DNA of 64,000 nucleotides, from the NCBI GenBank assembly GCA_958295665.1, contig OY282560.1:146684091-146748090 (forward strand). The letters are read 5' to 3'. Below the pieces are notes generated by a model, which saw nothing but the letters and a program-made list of their open reading frames with translations, was not told the DNA's origin and made no database searches. Position numbers and translations under genes: made by a program. The DNA comes from Tipula vernalis (taxonomy: Eukaryota; Arthropoda; Insecta; Diptera; Tipulidae). Below, in pieces: positions 57,170 through 64,000 of this stretch (position 1 is the first letter of the stretch; the number at the start of each line of letters is the position of its first letter).

Positions 57170-57750
57170 CCTCTTACAGAAGCTCTCTGGCTTGGAGTGC
57201 AATGCATTGTCATTAGAACTAAGGATTGAGTCTTATATCTATAGTGACTAATGTTACTTCTGGCAATCACTTAGGTCCACTTTCGTTAATTCTCTTTATT
57301 TATGATGTTCTGAGCAGTTTGAAGAAATCAGAACCTCTCATTTACGCCGATATAACTTCAAAATATTTAAAGTAATTTATAATTCTTAAAAAGCTGTTAA
57401 TCCAATCTGATGTATCCAGCTTCTCGTCATAGAGTCCCACTCATAAATTATCCTTGAATAGTAAAGCGATGTGCATCAATTATTCTCGTTTAATTTCTAA
57501 TCTTCAATACTGTCCAGATGACAACGTTATAGTCAGAGTGAGATACACGTATCGTTTGTATGTTTACAACTTTACAGTATGGTGAGGTTATATGGGCTCC
57601 AGTCAACACATATTATTCTGACTATATTGAACGTATTCAAATGCGTCTTATGATTGCTTTAGAAGACTCTCAAGGGGCACCACTGTTTCATTTTTTATTC
57701 TCCCACAGTACAAACTGAATCAGATTTGCTTTTAAATGTTTGGTTAATAT
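57170..57750 (+). pseudogene. LINE reverse transcriptase fragment
   Basis: VTSGNHLGPLSLILFIYDVL corresponds to the RT QGSxLGPLLFxLFxND block and LIYADI to the YADD box, with the second Asp changed to Ile. Further on YGEVIWAPVNTYYSDYIERI matches the LEYxxxVWxPxxxxxxxxIERIQ region just after RT in CR1/Jockey LINEs (about 57580-57650). Several stops. Starts abruptly at the satellite border. Confidence 0.75.
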
Positions 57751-59582
57751 TATTTTCAGAGGCGGCTGGTGCACGAGTGCAATGTATACATTGCATACGT
57801 AGTATTTTCAATACAAATTAACTTCAATTTGTGTTACTCTCCCATACCCTTATTTTCATCCCCTTCTTTACGTGTGTCCTTTCAAGGTTGATCCACCAGA
57901 TTTGTCCATTGAGCTCGTCAAGAAAATGACAACTTGACGGAGTTAAAGTTTTGTGTCCAACGAGATAACATATTTTTAACTCGGTTTTTAACTCCGTCTC
58001 TTCGACCAAAACCGTGTTGTAGCGACATTTGTTGTGGTATTTAAGCTCTGTTTTGTAACCAAGAGTGCAAAACATCTCTTTTTTAATTTTTGTTCCAACA
58101 AACTTTGCTTTACTATAATAATTAACTTGGTGTTAATTTTTTTGGAAATCTAGAATCGATTAACTTGGTTGATGAGTACAGTTTTGAAAGTGTACATAAT
58201 ATTGAAAAAGAGCTAAATAAATTGTAAATTAGTTAAAGTTACCTATCTTTGTCTGTACACAAAAATTTGCATTACCCACAAAGATTCTAGTGTTCAATGA
58301 TCTTGTTTCAGACCATGATGCAACTCAATTTAAAGCAGTCAATAAGGCAACACTAAAAAATAATAAAGTAACTTTGAGCGCGAACTCCTCAAATATCCTG
58401 CAAAAATATCGAATGTTTAACTCAATATCCTTCAAAATTATTTTAACTGTACTTCAATCTTAGCAAATCTTGGAAAACTTACAACAAAATTCTTAATAAA
58501 TCACTAATTCTGTAACAAGACGCAACTAAACCGCTTGCAAATTTCGAAGAATATCAAGAAACAGCTAGTGTAACCTTAGACGTCTAGAGTAATCTCGATA
58601 TTTATAAAAAACTTCCAATAATCTAGTTGGTATAACTTTTATAAAATGCTATTTAAATTTAGAAATCTCTCTCATCTCTTCTCTGTAAGATAATTTAACT
58701 GAGTGATACGTTTACTCGTAATTCAATTACAACATTATCTCGAATAAAATCGAAAATCTCGAAGAATATCGGTCTAAAAAATTTCGAATGATTAACTAAA
58801 AAACCTCGGAAAATCCTAGAAAATATCAAAAAACTCGATACATCACAATTCTGTAACACACGCAATAGAGTTCTAAAATAATTGCAATACACCCGCAAAT
58901 CTCGAATAAACTTACATTTCTAGAATAATCTTGCAAATTCTCAATTTTAAGGAACTTAAAAGCAAAAAATCTCTTTCTCGAAAAATTAACTAAAAAACCT
59001 CGAATAATACCAATTAACTTAATGCTATATAAACCCAGGTGCCAGGTATATAGATTATTACAAAAAACTCAATACTTCGAATTTCGGAAATCTCACCTCA
59101 CTCTATGTTAATGTCAACGCTTATATTCTCATGCAAACTTACTTGATTAATAGCGAAAATCTTTTATAATGTCGAAAAATCCATAAAATCTCAAATACTA
59201 TCTAAAGCCGAAACAAACCCCACCTCGAGTAAGCTTGAAAACCTGGAAAACCACATAAAATCTTGAAATCTGAATATCCTGTTAGTCGAACGCAATATAA
59301 CGTCAAAATTCGAGAAATCTATCCAATTCTTGGCGCCTTCCTTTTGTCAATTATAAGTATAAGCAATACACGAGTTTCGAGATTTTTTGTTTTTTCGAAA
59401 TTGTGACAAAACGTGATTATACATTTTTAGTTCTTGTACTGCTTACATAATCATGTTTCTTCAGAATTGATAGCATGTGCATTTGAAATGCGATAGGCTG
59501 TATGAACCTAATTCTTTTGTGACAAGTTTTTCACAAAATTTAATAAATATTTCGTAAAAATTTCATTCTGGATAGAAATCTC
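57751..59582. other. Non-coding; degenerate TCGAAAAATCTC-like repetition
   Basis: About 58380-59330 shows many scattered variants of AAAATCTCGAA / AACCTCGAAAA without a fixed period. No open frame with known motifs. Confidence 0.4.
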
Positions 59583-61457
59583 GTGACCCTAGAATGATAA
59601 GGTTCTAAATGAGTGGAGTATATAGTTTTGAGAAAACTGAGTGCAAAGTTTTAACTTTGAAAAACTAACATAAAAAATATAATTTTCAAAGAAACTTTGA
59701 TTTAAACTAATTAAGTACGAAAAAGGTCACAATAAATGATTATGAAATTAAAAATTAGTCACGTACTTTAAGAAATAAATGAAAACTTAAAGCCACGATA
59801 CAACCTTATTCTAGATAATTGATTCAATAAGTTTGTAACATAGGGTTCTAAGTAACCACATATAACCATTATAGTTAATTCAACTCTACATTTTCATTAT
59901 AGAGTGGGCTATCGTTCTAAATTAAAGTACAAAAATTATAAATAATACATCACATTTTCTTTAGTTAACTAAAATAATTCAAAATAAAAAGCTTGTTTTT
60001 GAATATTAAAAAGCTCACACTTGCCGCAGCGATCGGTTTTGGATTCGTGAAAGTCACAATTGAACTTTTTGTTAAAAATACAATGGTAGTAACTTTCCTT
60101 TGCTGGTACCATTCAGTTGCTATGCATTTATTTTTATACAAATTGTACATTTTGGCTATATTTAGATTTGCATCCAGATATTTTTTTTGTCAGACTGTAC
60201 TCTTGGAAAGCTTTTAATATGTTCAATAATAAATTGATAAACCTCATCTGCAATTTTTCGCCTCCTTTGCAGGTTTTTACCTCGTTTAAAAGTACTGAAA
60301 AGTATTATTTCTGGGTGACAATTGCTGTTTGGTGTGCCTTTTAACAGGTATTAGTGGTCGTTCTAATTAAAAATTCATACTTGCTTTGTTGATTCAGTTT
60401 GTAATATTCTTCAATTAGCAATTGCCGTTTATCCAAAGATATCAATTGCGAGCATTTACGAGTATATTTACAGTCAAAACAGTTTTTCATGACATACTAT
60501 ACTCTTTTCCCAATTGGTATACAGCCGTTTTTTTTTTGACAGACTTCCACTCAGCTACACGCCGTGCTCTTTTCCTAGTGAGATTTTTCGTTAGGTTTAA
60601 TGACAACTCATCATTATCATGATCATTTACTACAACATAATGTGGTGTTTTGTTAATAGGATCATTTACTATTCCGATTGCAGTTACAGTTGATGCATCA
60701 TTAGAATTATCCGGTAGTAAGATTGCCGATTTCGTTTGTTCACGGTCAGTTTCACTTTCATACAATGTAAAGTTCGTGGCTAGATAAGATTCCGTTTCGA
60801 CTTGACCGTAAACACACAGGATCCTGTTCTAAGTCCCAACAAAAATCGTTTTGCGATGAACGCATTAATAGATATTTTTTTTAAATAACAATATTATTTA
60901 ATTTGTAATTTCGATTACTTTTACTTTAATGAGCCTTTCCTCAAATAATATATTACTCTTTTACAATCAAGAATATATAATTTTAAACTGACTATGGCAC
61001 AAAATTAAAACAAAATTAATTTAATTAGAATTTAAAAAGTCGTCAACTCTGACTCGAGATTTCAGCCGAACTAAAATTTTGACGTTTTTCCACTAGAAAT
61101 CGAGGGAAAAGTTATAACTGTAACAGCTGGTGTAACCTGTAATAAGATTGTATGTGCAACTGAAAAAATAGAATAAGGTTGTAAGAACCACTCGAAAAAT
61201 CGCGTATGTTTGTATGTACATTGTAATATATTTGATGATAGTATATAGTTGTATATGTAGTAGATAGAACTGTAGATTACCAATTTTGTTGAAAAACGAC
61301 GCAGATACACCTTTAAAATTCTGGTATCTCGAAATCTACGCGAAATCAAGAGTCGAATTTAGTTGTATCGAAAAGAGGCTATTTCGTTTATAAAATAAAC
61401 GATCGTAACTCATTTTTGAATAAAATGTTAGTTAGAACCTTATCATTCTAGGGTCGC
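59583..61457 (-). mobile_element. TIR element with CCCTAGAATGATAAGG termini
   Basis: 1,875 bp; left end GTGACCCTAGAATGATAAGG then TTCTAA, right end the reverse complement with one mismatch (GCGACCC). AATCT occurs next to both ends (59578-59582 offset by one, 61458-61462). The core CCCTAGAATGATA is reminiscent of piggyBac termini, but the flanks are not TTAA and the encoded protein is not a piggyBac transposase. Confidence 0.75.
59990..60765 (-). pseudogene. Zinc-motif transposon protein, frameshifted and truncated
   Basis: Start at 60765. After an acidic N-terminus come RKRARRVAEWKSVKKK and LGKEYSM. Then, in another frame, CFDCKYTRKCSQLIS (C-x2-C-x4-C), RQLLIEEYYKLNQQSKYEFL, later FIIEHIKSFPRVQSD, MVPAKESYYHCIFNKKFN and DRCGKCELF (about 60015-60110). 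This order matches a widespread family of insect proteins of transposon origin that I cannot name with certainty (Sola-type elements are one possibility). The C-terminal catalytic half is absent. Confidence 0.6.
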
Positions 61458-62310
61458 AATCTGTTATTATTATGATATCGGTTAATTTTAATCCATTTTG
61501 ATTTCCCCTACCAATGATGTCTTAGTAGCTATATGCAGTGGGCCTCATTTTTTTTTAATTGAATGTTACTCTTCTAGGGGATCTAATGTCCTTTAAAACA
61601 AAAGCTAATAACTTACATTCACATAAACACCTCTCACGTTTTGTATTAGCGTGTTCCAAAGTACCCAAATAAGTTAAAATTGATAAAAACATCGATTTAT
61701 TGCATGTGTGATAATTTAGGTCAGAAGGCGTCACGTTAACTATGTATTTCTTGCCCGTTAAGTTAACTATGTATTTCTTAAATCAAATTTTTGTATTTAA
61801 AGTTGGTGATAATTATAATAAATAAATAAATTCTTAGGATAGTGGTAACTTTTGGTCGAATGATCTGAAAATTAAAGCACATAAGAAAGGTTGCTTCAAT
61901 AGAGTCGTTATATTCTAAACATTTCAACCTTTTGCTATTCAGTAACAATGACACATTTATAGTGAAATTGGAATTTGAACTAAGTGTCCTGTTCTTGACG
62001 ATATGGGAGATATTTATGAAGGAGTAGGAGATTTCCCAAAACTGGACATAGAGCTAGATTTAGCCAATACTGATTTTAATTATGGATTATAGAATTGGTA
62101 TGTTGAATCACTTAGTGAGGCTAAAAATTAAAATTAGTATTTCTGCTGTTAAATTCAGGTTTATTAGAGGATACTCAACAAATTGTGGACAAGTTCAATA
62201 AATTTTGAACGAGAGTAAATAAATCAATCCTTATTTAGAAACATACATATAGATTCATGTTGGTATGGAGTTAGGTGAATTAAAAAGGCTGAGAAAAGAA
62301 TAGACGCAGG
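61458..62310. other. Non-coding, nothing recognised
   Basis: AT-rich. An 18-bp GTTAACTATGTATTTCTT motif occurs twice (61736, 61761). No gene. Confidence 0.4.
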
Positions 62311-62406
62311 GCGGTTCCCAAATACCTGAAAAATCCCACAATTAATTGTGATGATTATCGTCCAATCAACATTCTCCCTACATTTGAAAACTTACTGGAA
62401 ATTATT
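62311..62406 (+). pseudogene. Short LINE reverse transcriptase fragment
   Basis: Translates as AVPKYLKNPTINCDDYRPIN followed by ILPTFENLLEII, the RT block with DYRPISxLPxxxKxLE found in CR1/Jockey-type LINEs. No other part of the element was recognised. Confidence 0.6.
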
Positions 62407-64000
62407 AACGTTACAGACTCTCGTTAAAGATTCTCGAACTAGCGTGAATGATTATGAATCTGATTGTAAATAGAATAAGTTTGAATTAAGTTTTCGCGAT
62501 AATTATAGATATTTTTAACGACTTTGACATTAAATGGATCCTGCGAAAAGCTTGTTCAGTTTCCAGCATGCTATTCAGCATCAACTTAAAGTGTTGTAAT
62601 TTGGCTGGATTTATGTTGCAATTAAATTGAAATATAGCCTTAAAGGTAGGTATTTTGGCCAAATTAGTATTTCTACAGATAAAAATGATGGTAGTTCAAT
62701 GAAATAGAAGCTGAATGAGTTTTAAGCAGGCTTAATAGGCGTCGATTGCATGAATACTGGATAATAAACACATGCTTGAGGTTAAAGCAAATAACGGCGG
62801 TGTTATCAACAAAACTCTCTGCGGTTTGGTTTGTTCGTGTGCATTCCATTTTACATCTTGATCAGATTTAGACCTGAATCTAACCACTGTCTGGCCAAGT
62901 TTTACCGATATAGAATTACACATAAAAGCCAAATCGCTTGTTTACGTGACAAAAATTATCGATTCTCTTTCGTAGTACACTGGAGATAAACCCAAAGATT
63001 GTTACATTTATTAAACCAAAATATAAATTAATTTTTGTTGGAGGATGAACAAATTTGCAAAATAACTTGAAAGATAAATGTTAAAGATATTTTGTTCAAT
63101 CACTCTTACGTCTCGTTGGCAATTACACCAAAATCACCACTCAGTATTTCGAAAATGAAAGCAAGTACATCAATTTTGATCGACTATTTGGAAAGAGAAG
63201 ACTTTATTTAGTAATAAATAATAATCAATATGCAACTCAAAATGACCACTTTGGAGATAAAACAAGATATCACCGGCATGATGATGGTTAAGAAAATATC
63301 AAAAAAATATAGTAAAACCTCCGTTCAAGTCAGATGTCCGCTTAGGAGATTATTTTTTAAATCACTATGATTATCACTACTTGTAAGAATAGGGGAAAAA
63401 TTGTCACTGGTAACAAGAAGTTTGGATTACAAATCAATAACAGAACCCACACAATAGAAAAAAATCAATCGTCTCATCAGGCGTTGGCTACTTGATTGAT
63501 TGTACTACAATTACATACTCTACAACAGAATATACTGTGTACAAGCTGTATTAGTGAATTATACTAATACTTCCCAGTTTCCTTACGATTTTTCCCTTAC
63601 AAATTTGTAACAGCAAAACTTCACTTAACGCTGCCCCGTTTAGCGCTGGCTCGCTATTACGCTCTCGTTTAGTTTTTGTTATTTTATTTTTGTATATAGC
63701 TAAACTTCGTTTAACGCTCGAGTTACGTTCCTGAAATATATTCAGCTAAATTTAATGACATTTGGAATAAAACTATATTTTTATCATTTTTCATTTTTTC
63801 CCTAATTATAATTTCACTGAATATACGTCAAATTTACGGTAAAATGAATAAATAAAAAATATTCACGATTGGAACATCACGGATTCCATCTAGTGGACAT
63901 TTTTAAAACTGAGCTAGCTGATAATTTGACGTTCGCTATTGTTGTGAACAATTCCAATTTTGGATTATAAAAACAATTTTTAATTAGCGGATTGCTAAAT
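62407..64000. other. Non-coding to window end
   Basis: No gene. Between about 63620 and 63720 there are several TTTAACGCT / GTTTAGCGCT-like motifs in a GC-richer patch, possibly an old pogo/Tigger-type terminus; not proven. Confidence 0.4.

Noticed and set aside
63620..63720. TTTAACGCT-rich patch as a pogo/Tigger terminus
   Set aside because: No matching opposite end or TA flanks inside the window.
1..64000. CRISPR array, bacterial operon or phage content
   Set aside because: Regular spaced repeats here are satellite or foldback units; all proteins are eukaryotic transposon or metazoan types.

Overview
Insect genomic DNA, almost certainly dipteran. It is AT-rich, has short spliceosomal introns and abundant (AAT)n, (CAA)n and poly-A/T tracts, and carries one clear host gene: a knirps-family nuclear receptor closest to Drosophila knirps-like (knrl). 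No bacterial or organellar genes and no tRNA or rRNA genes were seen. The species cannot be named from the sequence alone.

Layout. 1-1.8 kb: 5' part of a LINE (endonuclease domain, minus strand) and an OTU-protease-like fragment. 4.6-9.3 kb: a full-length but decayed BEL/Pao LTR retrotransposon (plus). 10.5-12.1 kb: a second BEL/Pao remnant (plus). 12.4-14.3 kb: a Ty3/gypsy remnant (minus). 15.0-16.1 kb: a foldback element built from tandem ~110-bp units. 19.9-24.8 kb: a rearranged BEL/Pao element whose integrase/LTR end is present twice in inverted orientation, followed by LTR/leader sequence and a perfect 42-bp-armed palindrome. 24.9-31.3 kb: a Helitron (minus) split by a 2,805-bp PIF/Harbinger-like element, which is itself split by an 885-bp PIF/Harbinger element; both insertions have intact 3-bp target duplications. 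31.9-34.6 kb: a transposase-like pseudogene with an FNIDG motif, then a hAT transposase pseudogene with two recognisable introns.

36.0-38.8 kb (minus) is knrl: two coding exons, a predicted 657-aa protein with two zinc fingers, a knirps box, long Asn/Gln/His/Ala runs and two PxDL-type motifs that may bind CtBP. A splice acceptor 21 nt before the ATG implies an upstream non-coding exon. The 34.6-40.0 kb island around the gene is free of recognisable mobile elements.

40.0-48.7 kb is again nested transposons: a mariner deletion derivative, a Tc1/IS630-like transposase remnant between inverted arrays of ~20-bp repeats, a hAT-like insertion within it, and inside that a small TIR element with a Cys-rich ORF, a LINE fragment, a Harbinger-type MITE and a PIF/Harbinger transposon. 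49.07-49.30 kb may be the last exon of an unidentified coiled-coil gene (plus). 53.2-55.7 kb is the best-preserved element, a pogo-type transposon with an open 487-aa DDD transposase, a 5'-leader intron and a second overlapping ORF. It sits at the edge of a 1.4-kb satellite array (55.7-57.2 kb) made of three monomer variants. LINE fragments and a TIR element with piggyBac-like termini but a different protein (59.6-61.5 kb) fill the rest.

The genes do not form a common pathway: the window is one developmental regulator in a dense, multiply nested transposon landscape. All protein assignments come from motif recognition by eye, without database searches.
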